Of a DNA stretch of 64,000 nt, positions 22,490-33,825 are shown in pieces (within the stretch, counting starts at the first letter, position 1; the number at the start of each line of letters is the position of its first letter). The translations under genes and the position numbers were made by a program. The notes under the pieces are model-generated. The model searched no databases. It saw only the letters and a program-made list of their open reading frames with translations, and was not told the DNA's origin. This DNA is from Tillus elongatus. Taxonomy: Eukaryota; Arthropoda; Insecta; Coleoptera; Cleridae. The stretch spans positions 52,936,120 through 53,000,119 of the forward strand of contig OZ023270.1 in assembly GCA_964006375.1 (NCBI GenBank), given 5' to 3'.

Positions 22490-23000
22490 TGTGTTTAGTT
22501 GGGTGCTGTCCCTGGCACTGGGTCCGCGCCGGCTTCCAGGAGTGCAATGAGGCAGCAATTGCCTCACCTAGAGTGCTTGCCTACAGCCAGAGTCAAATAC
22601 TGAGAGGTGCAATAGGCACAAAGGGCCCAGCCAAGCAATGTGCCCCTCCCCAATATCCACTCCTACACTGGTTATGACTGTGCAATGAGACAACGATGCC
22701 TCGGTCTAGCCACCAGATCGGCTCTCAAACGCAACCACTGAGTTGCCTCCGTGAATACTGAGAACTGCAATGGACACAACGTTGAAGCTACGCTATATCC
22801 CTCTCCAATATCCACGCCTACACTGGTCCTGGCTGTGCAATGAGGCAACAACCTCAGCCTAGCTACCATTTCGGCAAATACAACGCCTACACTGGTCCTG
22901 ACTGTGCAATGAGGAAACGACCTCAGTCTAGCTACCATTTCGGCTATCAATGCAACAACCGTGGTGCTGTTACATAACCTGGGTCTAAGCCCAACGCCCA
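22490..23000. repeat. GC-richer degenerate repeat block
   Basis: Contains at least three related segments (CCTACACTGGTCCTGACTG, GTGCAATGAGGCAAC, CTAGCTACCATTTCGGC) near 22665, 22810 and 22880. Its composition differs from the AT-rich surroundings. It might be part of a long LTR belonging to the env-bearing element, but no second copy is in the window to test this. Confidence 0.65.
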
Positions 23001-23009
23001 CCAGCATGA

Positions 23010-24419
23010 TACCCTACTGGGTGAACAAACAGCGAAAGTGTCCCGCACACCTTTCAAACTATCATCACTTTACTTACAAACAGACTTTACTTTATTTGCT
23101 TACTGCAAACTGACATACTTAACAATTTATTAACTTATTAATATTGGCCTAACCTCGTATAAATAGCAAACTCAATTTCAGCTTAGCTAATTATCAAATT
23201 ATTTCATAAAGCCCCTTTATTTGAATAAGATAATTACTTCTCAATTTATAACTTCTCTTCGTATAAATAATAAACTGACTTTGAACTCCAGCTACAATTT
23301 ATTTTCATATAAACTAGTTATTAAAATGAATTTGCTAAAACCACCCTGAATCATATACCTATTGAAATTGCTCCTCAATGTATAACTCAAACAAATAAGA
23401 ACAGGTAAAATAAACAAACAACGAGACATGTCCAATGAGCATTCACTCACCTGAATAAATGTATATATAACGTGCACTGTAAACTTCACTAATATCGAGC
23501 ATATTTTAATGCAGCTCGGGTCATGGTTCACATACAAATGTGGAGGTATGCTTTACTTCAAACTAGTCCTCAAGTTTACAGATAAAGACGGTGTGAGGCC
23601 CTTGAATCTAAGAGATATAGTATTAAGACGCTATCTGAACTACATTGCAACCCCACAGCATGTGTTTCGTTTCGTAAACAATTTTTAAGCGCGTCTGGCT
23701 CAACTAACACTTTAGTTTTAATGTGACCACATGTAAAACTTTACGTGAAACTTGTTCACATATTGCCGTGTCTATTTAATACCTACAGAGAATTTTCATA
23801 ATAAAATAGCCTTATGAGCAGGGTGAGAAAATACATTCCTTACATTCGTTAATTTTATGTAAACATATTGTAAATGAAATTTTTCAGTTTTACCGTAAAA
23901 TTTCATCAAGGGCAGGAGAAGTCATACGTGACGATTTCCTTATAAAAGCATAATTAAATGCAACCGTTGATGAATCTTGCTCTTATCGCATTTCGTGTTA
24001 AATTATAAGTAGAGTAGGATAATCCGAGTTTATATAAACATGTGCTTTCGCATTTAACTCTTGTTGATTGTACTGCTTTGTTAATTAAACATTAAGTAAC
24101 GCACTCCGTGTATTCTTGGGGCAACAGTCAACCCCTCCTAGTTGAAATAAATTGTTTTAAAAACTCCCTTCAACTCCGAGAGAACTTCACTTTTTCTGTC
24201 AATTTGTCATCAAGGTCAGGTCGGTTCACTTCTTGCTTGCCTTTGCTCTAGTACGGTGCAAGTTTTTTGTGAATGTGCATTTTTTCTGTTACCGAATGTC
24301 TGTAAGCTTTTTACAATTTACTTGTTTTACCTAATTTACGATTTTTATTTTAGTGCATGTTATATTGATTTAACATACCAACGGTAGTAGATTTGTTTGT
24401 AAATTAATTATACTTTCTG

Positions 24420-24420
<1 letters not shown>
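23010..24420. other. AT-rich interval, nothing recognised
   Basis: No open frame with conserved motifs, tRNA-like structure or repeat partner in the window. Confidence 0.5.

Positions 24421-24494
<74 letters not shown>
24421..24494. repeat. (TA)n microsatellite
   Basis: About 74 bp of TA, degenerating into CATATA units to about 24520. Confidence 0.97.
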
Positions 24495-24506
<12 letters not shown>

Positions 24507-24659
24507 CATATAATACATATGTGAATGTAAGTTAAACATTATTTTTCTTGTAAAATAAACGAATTTACAAAGTTAGCAACAAATTAGGAAACACTTAGTG
24601 TAAATTTAAAGTTCTAAATAAGCAAAACTGTGATACTTTCATAAAAGCTAAATAGTTCA

Positions 24660-25719
24660 TGATTACACGATATATGACATAAGGGAGGCAAAACATTAGT
24701 ATGTTCAGTTTTCGAAATAAAAATTTGAATATCTGTCAAGATTTCCTCCCCTCCCACCCCTCCTCGAGTTTGCGGGTGTTTTACTCCATATTTTTTTGAT
24801 AGAATTTTATAGGAGAAATAACCACGCTTAGTCTTAATCTGTTAGTATGTTTACTTTTGGAAATATAAATTTAATTCTCTGTCAAGATTTCCTCTCCTAC
24901 CATCTCTTCCACGGCTTGCTAGTGTTTGGCGCTATATTTTTCTGATAGAATTTTATAGGAGCAATAACTACGCTAAATCTTAATCTGTTAGTATGTGTAG
25001 TTTTTGAAATAAAAATTTCACTATATTTCAAGATTTCCTCCCCTCCCATCTCTCCTACGGCTTGCGAGTATTTGGGGCTATATTTTTTTCATAGCATATT
25101 ATAGGAGCAATAATCATGCTTATTCTTAATCTGTTAGTATATATAGTTTTTGAAATAAAAATTTAATTATCTGTTAATATTTCCTCCCCTCCCAACCCTC
25201 CTACGGCCTGCGAGTGTTTTGGGCTATGTTTTTTGATAGCATATTATGGGAGCAATAACCACGCTTAGTCTTAATCTGTTAGTATGTATAGTTTTTAAAA
25301 TAAAAATTTAATTATATGTCAACATTTCCTCCCATCCCATCCCATCCCTCCTACGGCTTGCGCGTGGTTGGGGATATATTTTTTCGATAGCATTTAATAG
25401 GACCAATAACAGCACTTAGTCTTATTCTTTTAGTATGTATAGTTTTTGAAACAAAAGTTTAATTATCTGTCAAGATTTCCTCCCCTCCCATCTCTTACGG
25501 CTTGCGAGCCTTTTGGGCTATATTTTTTTTCATAGCATATTATAGGAGCTATAACCACCCTTAGTCTTAATCTGTTAGTAAAAAATCTTACTAAGGAAAG
25601 TTTCTATTTCATGTTAAAACTTCTTAGTACAGCAAAATAATGGTAAAACCGCTCGCAATTTCACTATAAAAATGTTGAAAGATAGATAAACAATAGTTTT
25701 TGAAATAAAATTGTACTTC
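24660..25719 (+). repeat. 148-bp satellite array, left half (about 6 units)
   Basis: The unit holds CTTAATCTGTTAGTATGTA, TTTTTGAAATAAAAATTT, TCAAGATTTCCTCCCCTCC, CTACGGCTTGCGAGTGTTT and CATATTATAGGAGCAATAA. Successive starts near 24832, 24972, 25114, 25263, 25416 and 25560 give spacings of about 140-153 bp. The last unit is interrupted by the LTR element at 25725. Confidence 0.9.
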
Positions 25720-25724
25720 CCTGT

Positions 25725-25948
25725 TGTTATATTCGGGTTGGCACAAAACGATTTGTAACATATAACTTAATATTTATTGTCTTTAAATGTGTTACAGTTT
25801 GTACAAGCGTTTCTATCTCGAGCCACCATGATCGTTCTGCCTGTCAGCTGATCATGTCAGGTGTTGACATAAAAATCAGATGGCTCGCTCACAACCAACA
25901 TACATATGGACATGAGATGGCTTGCTCACAAACAACATACATATGACA
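25725..25948 (-). repeat. 3' LTR of mag-like element
   Basis: 224 bp. Contains an internal direct repeat of GCTCACAAMCAACATACATA. Three substitutions relative to the other LTR. Confidence 0.94.
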
Positions 25949-26004
25949 CGCTTTCCCTTAAGAAAACAAAAATAACAATAAATACGAATAATCAATACAT
26001 TCAT

Positions 26005-28719
26005 TTAATCAGATTCACTAGTGTAATCAGTAACATAATCATTTAAATAAGCTGGGGAACAGCGTGCTCTCTTAGAATGGTTTAGGTTACTTTGATTGTT
26101 ATGGGAAGCATCAATATATCCTATATTGCCATCTCCCTTTATAACAAATTCATTATTGGGTAACATATTAAGATGGTCTGTTTCAATTCCATGATCACTA
26201 GGAATATTAATGTATTCAATATTTTCTTCATTATTTATATTAGGATCCATCATACTTGTATTAAGGTTTGTAGATGGAGACTCTGGACTTATTTGAGTTG
26301 ATTCATTAGACTCAGTACTGTGATTGGATTTATGAATAATGTCGTACAAAGGGGAAGAGTGATCATATAATTCAAAATTTAAGTTGGTTTTGTTCAAAAA
26401 TGTTCTATTTCTTCTGTATTTGTTACCAAATGAATCTTCAACAATGTATGACCTGTCATTGACCTTGCTAATTACTTTTCCTTTTTCCCATAGTTTTCCT
26501 TTTTGGATCACTATATCTTCATCTGGGATTAATTCAGGCAGATTTTTAGCATTTTTATCATAACAGTGTTTCTGTTTAAAAGTTTTCTTTTCTAATTTAA
26601 CATAAATTTGTTGGGGATCAATGGAGATTGGTTCAAGAGCCTTCTCTGACACTGGTAATTTAGTTTTTATGTTTCTACCTAGAAATATTTGAGCTGGGGA
26701 GTATCCCATGTGAGGAATGGGTGTAGCATGATATTCCATAATAAAGACAGACAGATCATCTTCTGAGGTTGCTTTTTTAAGCATATCTTTAATAATACCG
26801 ACATATCGTTCTGCAAGTCCATTTGATTGATGGTGATGTGGACTACTAAATACCAACTGGAAATTCCACTCTTGTGCAAAAGTTTTAAATTTATGACTGT
26901 TATAAGGCATGTTGTCAGAAAAAAATGTATCTGGTACACCAAACTGCGCAAATTTCTCTTTACAAAATTCTATAACATCGTGGGCAGTTTTACCTTTAGT
27001 TTGTTTTATTTCAATCCAGTTAGAATAAGCGTCTACAATTAGAATATAGCTCTTATTATTAAATTCAAAAAAATCAGAGTACAGATATTGCCAATTACGT
27101 TTAGGCATTTCATGAGGATGAAGAGTTTCTTTTTGTAATGATCCTCTATTTCTTTGACATGTCTCACAATTATTAATAAAGTCTTCAATATCTTTTGACA
27201 TTTTTGGCCAATATAAAATTTCTCTCGCTCTTTGTTTTGTTTTTTCGATTCCAAAATGAGCCTCATGGACTAATTTTAAAATATTTTTTTGTAGAGACTT
27301 TGGAACAATTACCTTTGAATTCATAAATAATAAATCATTAGAAAGATATATATTATCTCTGAGTTTATAATAGGTTTTTAATTCACTATTTAAAGTTTTA
27401 TCATTAGTTGGCCATGAGGACAAGCAAAAATTTTTTATCTGTGATAAAGTGGAATCTAAAGCAATTTCTTTTTTAAACAATCTTTTTTTTTCTTCCGACA
27501 TAGAGACGTTATTGTAGAGAGAATGAACTATATACTCCATATCAGGGTCAATTTCAACAGGATCTTTTATGTAAGAACGAGATAATATATCTGCTATAAG
27601 CATGTCTTTTCCTGGTAAGTATGTAATGTTTATTTCATATTTTAGTAATCTCAATAGCATTCTTTGTAATCTTGCCGTTACCTTATCAAGATTTTTTGAA
27701 AATATGGGTATTAAAGGTTTGTGATCAGTTTGAACTGTTACTTTATATCCATATAATAAGTTATGAAATTTTTCAAATGCAAAGGCAATTGCCAGAAGCT
27801 CTTTTTCAATTTGGGCCCAGCGTTTTTCAGATTTTGTTAGGCATCTAGATGCGAAAGCTACAGGTTGACCTGACTGTATAATACAACATCCTAATCCTTC
27901 ACTCGAGGCATCACACTGGACCACAATGGGCAAATTAGGATTGAATATTTGTAAAACTGGGGATTTTGATACAAGGTTTTTTAATTTATTAAGTTCAAGT
28001 TCATGTTTACTTGTCCAGCTAAAGTGTACATCTTTTCTAGTAAGTTCTCTCAAATTTGTTGTGAGTTCTGAGAGGTTAGGTATGAATTTAGCAAAAAATT
28101 TGAGCATTCCCAAAATTCTTAATACTTCAGATTTTTGCTTTGGTGATTCAATAGCCAAAACCGCTTTTATATTGTTAAGATCTGGCTGAACTCCTTCACT
28201 TGATATAATTTGTCCCAAAAAATTAACTTTTATTAATTTAAATTGAAATTTTTGAAAATTAAATTTAACACCCATTTTTAAAGCTCTTTCTAAGACTTCT
28301 TTTAAAGCGGTGTCATGACTTACTTGATCTTTACCTGATATAATAAGGTCATCAAAATATATCTCCACTCCTGGTATATCTCCAAAAATTTCAAAGCATT
28401 TTCGTTGGAAGATTTCCGGAGCACTGGATATTCCAAATGGTAGACGATTAAATCTATATCTACCAAAAGGTGAATTAAAAACACATAAATCTGCACTCTT
28501 ATCATCCAATTGTAACTGCCAAAAACCTTCTTTCATATCTATAACTGAGAAAATAGTTTTACCTGCTAATCTACTCAATATATCATTGGCAGTAGGTATG
28601 AAAAAGTATTCCCTGCAAATATACTTATTTAAGGGTTTAGGATCAATACAGAGCCTAAGTGATTTATCAGGTTTTTCGACTATCATTAAACTATTTACCC
28701 AACTTGTTGGATAATAAAC
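26005..28719 (-). CDS. mag-like pol: RT, RNase H, integrase
   Basis: An open pol region of about 900 codons, from the TAG at 28720-28722 to the stop at 26005. The displayed ATG (28686) is internal; the frame is continuous with gag-protease apart from the TAG. Reverse transcriptase: LRLCIDPKPLN, MKEGFWQL, RLPFGISSAP, and the active site YFDDL near residue 110 of the ATG-initiated part. RNase H: VQCDASSEGLG, KELLAIAFAFEKF, VQTDHKPL. Integrase: HFGIEKT ... CETCQRN zinc site, then core residues in LIVDAYSNW, FFSDNMPYNS and SNGLAERYVG. A C-terminal tail of low-complexity Asn/Ser ends SESD. No other lesion is seen. Confidence 0.88.
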   Translation of the reverse strand, partial: VYYPTSWVNSLMIVEKPDKSLRLCIDPKPLNKYICREYFFIPTANDILSRLAGKTIFSVIDMKEGFWQLQLDDKSADLCVFNSPFGRYRFNRLPFGISSAPEIFQRKCFEIFGDIPGVEIYFDDLIISGKDQVSHDTALKEVLERALKMGVKFNFQKFQFKLIKVNFLGQIISSEGVQPDLNNIKAVLAIESPKQKSEVLRILGMLKFFAKFIPNLSELTTNLRELTRKDVHFSWTSKHELELNKLKNLVSKSPVLQIFNPNLPIVVQCDASSEGLGCCIIQSGQPVAFASRCLTKSEKRWAQIEKELLAIAFAFEKFHNLLYGYKVTVQTDHKPLIPIFSKNLDKVTARLQRMLLRLLKYEINITYLPGKDMLIADILSRSYIKDPVEIDPDMEYIVHSLYNNVSMSEEKKRLFKKEIALDSTLSQIKNFCLSSWPTNDKTLNSELKTYYKLRDNIYLSNDLLFMNSKVIVPKSLQKNILKLVHEAHFGIEKTKQRAREILYWPKMSKDIEDFINNCETCQRNRGSLQKETLHPHEMPKRNWQYLYSDFFEFNNKSYILIVDAYSNWIEIKQTKGKTAHDVIEFCKEKFAQFGVPDTFFSDNMPYNSHKFKTFAQEWNFQLVFSSPHHHQSNGLAERYVGIIKDMLKKATSEDDLSVFIMEYHATPIPHMGYSPAQIFLGRNIKTKLPVSEKALEPISIDPQQIYVKLEKKTFKQKHCYDKNAKNLPELIPDEDIVIQKGKLWEKGKVISKVNDRSYIVEDSFGNKYRRNRTFLNKTNLNFELYDHSSPLYDIIHKSNHSTESNESTQISPESPSTNLNTSMMDPNINNEENIEYINIPSDHGIETDHLNMLPNNEFVIKGDGNIGYIDASHNNQSNLNHSKRARCSPAYLNDYVTDYTSESD

Positions 28720-30081
28720 CTATTGACTGATTTTTTTACCTTCTAAGGAATCTAATGTTTCTTTAAGTTTATCATGTAAAGACAAAGGTACTTTTCTTTG
28801 ATACTGCACTGTAGGTTTAGCATCCTCTGACAATTTAATTGAAACAAGACCAGGTATTTTTCCTACTCCCTGAAAAACCTCTTTGTAAGCTTCAAAAATG
28901 TCATCTTTTGTTTGAGGAAAATTATTTACACTATAAAGTCTACAAACTAAGTTAAAGTCTAAACAATCTTTAAGGCCAAGTAAAGGTTCTGTGTCCAGAT
29001 CTACAATTACAAAACTTATATTTCTAGTCTTATTCTTAAATCTACAGCACAAAGTCACTTCACCTAATGGTTTAGATTTAAAGTTTCCATAAGATACAAG
29101 AGTGGTATTACCTTTTTTTAAAAGTGAGCCAGAATTCACCTTTTCAAATATTCTTTTTGGTAAAATACTGCAGTCTGATCCAGAATCGAGTTTAAACTTT
29201 ACCTTGAGATTTTCCACCAAAATGCTTTCATACCATGACTCTGAAGGCCCTGTGGAGCATTCGTTTAAAAATAGTTGCCTGATGTTCTTTTCTTCCGTTT
29301 CTTCTTTTATTTCCCTAATATGTGTCTTTTCCACCACGTTGTTGGGATCTTGATAGTTACTGGTCTGTCCATTTGTGTTGCATGCTTTTGCAAAATGTCC
29401 AACCTTGTTGCAAACAGCACATCGCTTTCTAAAAGCAGGACATCTATTCTTGATATGTTCATACAAACATTTAGAACACTTGATCTTCATTTGCCCGGTG
29501 TTGATAGTATCTACATTAATACTTTCCATGTCTTTTGTTAAAGTTTTTATGTGGTCTTTACTTAGACTGATTGATTTGCAGTAATCAATTATTTTATTTA
29601 CATCACATTCTTCTCGTATTAGCCTTGCCTGTATCTGTTTGTCATTAATTCCTACTATCAAACGATCACGAATCATACGGTTTTCATAGCTTTCCCTGCA
29701 CTCTGATTTTTGACACTGAAATTCACATAATTTGGCCTGTTTTTTCAATTCTGTGACATATTGTTCTATTGTTTGCCCTTCACGTTGTAGTAAATTATTG
29801 AATTTATAAGTTTCCATTGGAATATTCTTTTTGGGTAGAAAATACTGATCATACGCATCTAACAGTTTTTGCAATGTGCTTTTTTGATCTTCTGTGAACG
29901 TATTATATACATCTAGCCCTTCATCACCTATGCAATTTAGTAATATAGCTATTTTAACATCTTCTGATACATTTTCTTTCCCTGCAGCTTTTATATAAAT
30001 GTCAAACTTCTGTTTCGATAAACCCCAGTTTTTAACATCATAATCAGTTAGTGTTGCTGGTGGTTTGAAATAAGACTCCAT
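28720..30081 (-). CDS. mag-like gag and protease
   Basis: The open frame begins with TTG at 30093; the first ATG (MESYFKPPATL) is at 30081 and is the likely start. The capsid-like region covers about residues 1-195. Two zinc knuckles follow: CSKC-x3-H-x4-C and CAVCNKVGHFAKAC (C-x2-C-x4-H-x4-C), typical of nucleocapsid. An aspartic protease follows, with KLDSGSD (catalytic D-S-G near residue 300) and a hydrophobic LLGLKDCLDF near the end. The frame stops at a TAG (28720-28722) between protease and reverse transcriptase, with pol open in the same frame beyond it. Confidence 0.88.
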   Translation of the reverse strand: MESYFKPPATLTDYDVKNWGLSKQKFDIYIKAAGKENVSEDVKIAILLNCIGDEGLDVYNTFTEDQKSTLQKLLDAYDQYFLPKKNIPMETYKFNNLLQREGQTIEQYVTELKKQAKLCEFQCQKSECRESYENRMIRDRLIVGINDKQIQARLIREECDVNKIIDYCKSISLSKDHIKTLTKDMESINVDTINTGQMKIKCSKCLYEHIKNRCPAFRKRCAVCNKVGHFAKACNTNGQTSNYQDPNNVVEKTHIREIKEETEEKNIRQLFLNECSTGPSESWYESILVENLKVKFKLDSGSDCSILPKRIFEKVNSGSLLKKGNTTLVSYGNFKSKPLGEVTLCCRFKNKTRNISFVIVDLDTEPLLGLKDCLDFNLVCRLYSVNNFPQTKDDIFEAYKEVFQGVGKIPGLVSIKLSEDAKPTVQYQRKVPLSLHDKLKETLDSLEGKKISQ

Positions 30082-30188
30082 CTTAAATCTCAAATGACTG
30101 TAATCCAGTACTTAGACTAGGCTTTATTAAGCGGGACTCTAGATTTCTCGGTAAAATCAGATAGCCTGAGAAACCACACCTGACACCA

Positions 30189-30412
30189 TGTTATATTCGG
30201 GTTGGCACAAAACGATTTGTAACATATAACTTAATATTTATTGTCTTTAAATGTGTTACAGTTTGTACAAGCGTTTCTATCTCGACCCACCATGATCGTT
30301 CTGCCTCTCAGCTGATCATGTCAGGTGTTGACATAAAAATCAGATGGCTCGCTCACAACCAACATACATATGGACATGAGATGGCTCGCTCACAAACAAC
30401 ATACATATGACA
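30189..30412 (-). repeat. 5' LTR of mag-like element
   Basis: 224 bp, TGTTATATTC ... ATATGACA in plus orientation. Carries the promoter end of the element for minus-strand transcription; no clear TATA box was assigned. Confidence 0.94.
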
Positions 30413-30417
30413 CCTGT

Positions 30418-31465
30418 CGTCAACATTTCCTCCCCTTCCATCTCTCCTTCGGGTTGCGAGTGCTTGGGGCTATATTTTTTCATAGCATATGATAGGAGCA
30501 ATAACCACGCTTAGTCTTAATCTGTTAGTATGTACAGTTTTTGAAATAAAAATTTAATTCTCTGTCAAGATTTCCTCCTCTCCCACCGCTCCCACGGCTT
30601 GCGAGTGTTGGTGGCTATATTTTTTTGATAGCATTAAATAGGACCAATAACCGCACTTAGTCTTAATCTGTTAGTATGTATAGTTTTTGAAACAAAAATG
30701 TATCTATCTGTCAAGATTTCCTCCCCTCCAATCTCTCCTACGGCTTGCGAGTGTTTGGGGCTATATTTTTTTCATAGCATATTATAGGAGCAATAACCAC
30801 GCTTAGTCTTAATCTGTTAGTATGTATATAGTTTTTGAAATAAACATTTAATTATCTGTTAATAGTTCCTCCCCTCTCATCCCTCCTACGGCCTGCGAGT
30901 GTTTGGGGCTATATTTTTTTCATAGCATATTATAGGAGCAATAACCACGCTTAGTTTTAATCTGTTAGTATGTATAGTTTTTGAAATAAAAATTTAATTA
31001 TCTGACAAGATTTCCTCCCCTCCCATCTCTCCTACGGCTTGTGAGTGTTTGGGGCTATATTTTTTTCATTGCTATTATAGGAGCAATAACCACGCTTAGT
31101 CTCCTAATCTGTTAGTATGTATATTTTTTGAAATACAAATTTTATTATCTGTCAAGGTTTACCCCCCCCTTCCACCCCTCCTACGGCTTGCGAGTGTTTG
31201 ATGCTATATTTTTTCGATAGCATTTAATAGAACCAATAACCGCACTTAGTCTTAATCTGTTAGTATGTATAGTTTTTGAAACAAATATTTAATTATCTGT
31301 CAAGATTTTATCCCCTCCCATCTCTCCTACGGCTTGCGAGTATTTGGGGCTATATTTTTTTATAGCATATTATAGGAGCAATAACCACGCTTAGTTTTAA
31401 TCTGTTAGTATGTATAGTTTTTGAAATAAATTATCTGTCAAAATTTCCTCCCCTCCCATCCCTCT
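30418..31465 (+). repeat. 148-bp satellite array, right half (about 7 units)
   Basis: Same unit and orientation as 24660-25719. Starts near 30507, 30657, 30804, 30951, 31095, 31247 and 31390. With the LTR element removed, the two halves form one array of about 13 units. Confidence 0.9.
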
Positions 31466-32640
31466 TATATAAAAATTTACTACCATAAGGCACTTGCTGC
31501 GTCCAGAGTTTTTGAACAATCTTTACCGAAACATGCTTGCCTTTGCCGAGTTATTTACATGTAAAGTTTTTTACACGTTACATACTTTTTAAACAATTTC
31601 TCAGCTACTGGTAGATAAAGTTTGGTATCTCACATGCACGTTGACACCATTCTTACCGTTTGTTTTCTTGTCTTTGCCGAGTTATTTACATATAAAGTTT
31701 TTTACACATTACATATTTTTTAAACAATTTCTCAGCTGCTAATAGATAAAGTTTGTTACCCCGCACGCACGCTGACACTATTCTTACCTTTTGTTCTCTT
31801 GCGTTCGCCGAGTTATTTACATATAAAGTTTTTTACACATTACATACTTTTTAAACAATTTCTCAGCAGCTGATAGATAAAGTTTGGTATCTCACATACA
31901 CGCTGACACTATTCTTACCGTTTGTTCTCTTGTCTTTGCCGAGTTATTTATATTTAAAATTATCACACATTACATACTTTTTAAATAAATTCTCAGTACG
32001 GTTCTGTTCCTTGACACCCCTTCCCCTCCTAAACATTACATTTGAAATATAGTTTACATTGGCCTTGGGAATCCCTGAAATATTCTGGACACATGGACTA
32101 TTGGCTTCTACTGCCAAGTTATCACTTCGCTTTTAGAAGACAGCTAGTACGCGTACCCGTTTAGAAGGTTTCTTATATATTACTGTGTTCACCCACGTTA
32201 TTTCTGGAATTATACCTTGTTTACCTTGTTCTCTTAATGACCATCAGTGCTGTAGTGGTTTAAGCGTGCATGTGTCACTGATTCCTGGTCCGTGCCAATG
32301 TTATTTGTTTTCTACATTGTTTTTGCAATGAAGGGGCTGCTTCGCCGGGGGATTCTCCTTCCCCTCTCGCATGCATACCACCCACTCTCGTTGCATAAAC
32401 CACAAGTCTAATTTCCTGAGAGCAGCCCTCAAAAAAGTAACAAGAGCTGGGGTGAATAGGGGTGCTGTGCGGGGAGGCAGGGTTAAAGGGGGATATGGCT
32501 TTCAAATGTGAAAAAGGCAGCTTTAAGCCGTTTTCTTCGCATTTTCTGCTCATATTTCGTTTGGGTGGTCTAAGCATGTTTCTGAAAAGATTGTTCAAAA
32601 AGTCTGGACGCAGCAAGTGCGTTATGGTAGTGAATTTTCA
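31466..32640. repeat. Foldback-like compound unit, copy B
   Basis: The left boundary reads ACTACCATAAGGCACTTGC (about 31477), and its reverse complement GCAAGTGCGTTATGGTAGTG lies at about 32611-32630, so the ends are inverted repeats. Inside are about 3.5 copies of the 130-bp tandem unit (31530-31990) and the same 580-bp core as 11691-12395. No coding sequence was recognised. The A/B-box-like pair recurs near 32250-32295. Confidence 0.75.
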
Positions 32641-33175
32641 TAGAAATAAGCTGGCACAAAATAGTTTTTATAACTTTTTGCTTGTAACATAGAAATATAA
32701 ATGTTAGTTTATAGTCCACTTCTTATCTCATAAACTACCAAATTTGGTTACCACAGCTTATTTATTGTTTGAGAATTTTTTTTTCGATAGAAAACAAAAT
32801 GTTCCCGGAATACCCGTTCAGATTTTCCTGGATAACGAACGTATCCAAGTCACTTACAAAAGGAAGGCACATGCCAAACTTTATCGAAATCCACTAAAAA
32901 GCGTTTAGGTGGTTCTCTGCAAATTTAACAAATATACACTTAAATGTAACAATATTATGTTTTTTTACATTATTTGTAGATGCTGTAGGACCTATTTTTA
33001 GATTATCTGATACAGGCAAAAATATATTAAAAAGTATAGAATATTTATTAAATCTTATCTAATGAAAGAACTACAACCCGACAACACTGTATGCGGTATT
33101 TATCTTTCTATTCATTTTCTGGCCTGCGCCGTTTAGAATGCGCCGTGTGACACCCTATATTCAAAGATTGCCGAG
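32600..33175 (-). repeat. Compound unit leader and dispersed repeat, copy B, lacking (TA)n
   Basis: Reverse complement of the 9962-10905 unit, but the 370 bp or so containing the left hairpin and the (TA)n array are absent: AGTG is joined directly to GATTTCGATAAAG near 32895. Confidence 0.78.
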
Positions 33176-33280
33176 ACTGTATACAACCAACCAATCATTT
33201 TTGTAAATTGTCACCCCTGGACAATTTCTTCCCTAATACCGCGACAATGTATGTAAAGCTAGATATATTCTCATCGTATT

Positions 33281-33362
33281 TAGAAACGCAGACCGATTTT
33301 GCTGTCATTAAAGCTCGTCCGTGCGCTAACACTAATTACAGCGAAACCGGTCTGCGTTTCTA
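33281..33362. repeat. Short palindromic element (25-bp arms)
   Basis: TAGAAACGCAGACCG begins the left arm and CGGTCTGCGTTTCTA ends the right arm. The arms match at 23 of 25 positions across a 32-bp loop. It could form a hairpin RNA or be a tiny MITE; no other copy was seen. Confidence 0.8.
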
Positions 33363-33611
33363 ATTAAGGTGGGCAAACACCCAACCTTAATGCTTATAAC
33401 TTATTTTCCATGTAACATACACATCTAAATTTTGGTAAGGTAAGTGTACCTATTTCTGACACTATTAGATCCCGTGTTTTTATTATTGAATGTTAAATCA
33501 ATTCTACTTATTCTGTGAAAGTACTTTTAGGATGTACAATTAATATCATTAACCAGCTGTTAATTCTACACTACAAAATTTTTATATCGGAGGATAATTA
33601 ATTTTTTTAAT

Positions 33612-33743
33612 TACTTTTTTAGTGAATTTTCGCAGAAAAAATTCACCAATGGAGAGATCCCGACTTTTGAATTTTGAAAAAAATTTTTCAAATGAGCTAG
33701 GACCCCTAGAACCCATATCCGGTGTCAGTTTCAATTTTTATAT

Positions 33744-33825
<82 letters not shown>

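Larger units (their letters stand above)
25725..30412 (-). mobile_element. mag-like Ty3/gypsy LTR retrotransposon
   Basis: 4688-bp element on the minus strand with 224-bp LTRs at 25725-25948 and 30189-30412, both TGTTATATTC ... ATATGACA in plus orientation. CCTGT at 25720-25724 and 30413-30417 is a perfect 5-bp target duplication within the satellite. Directly inside the 5' LTR is TGGTGTCAGGTGTGG (30188-30174), a TGG-initiated primer-binding site. A purine tract AAGGGAAAGCG precedes the 3' LTR. The LTRs differ at 3 of 224 sites by eye, so the insertion is fairly young. Gag-pol is open except for one in-frame TAG. Confidence 0.95.

Noticed and set aside
24660..31465. Possible CRISPR-like regular repeat array
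   Set aside because: Whole units of about 148 bp are similar with no unique spacers, and the surroundings are eukaryotic; it is a satellite array.
32275..32616. 113-residue minus-strand open frame in compound unit B
   Set aside because: Falls in repeat sequence, has no domain, and its counterpart at 11891-12073 is shorter and broken.
33281..33362. Second hammerhead ribozyme
   Set aside because: The hairpin lacks CTGATGA and the ordered GAAA/cleavage-site core.
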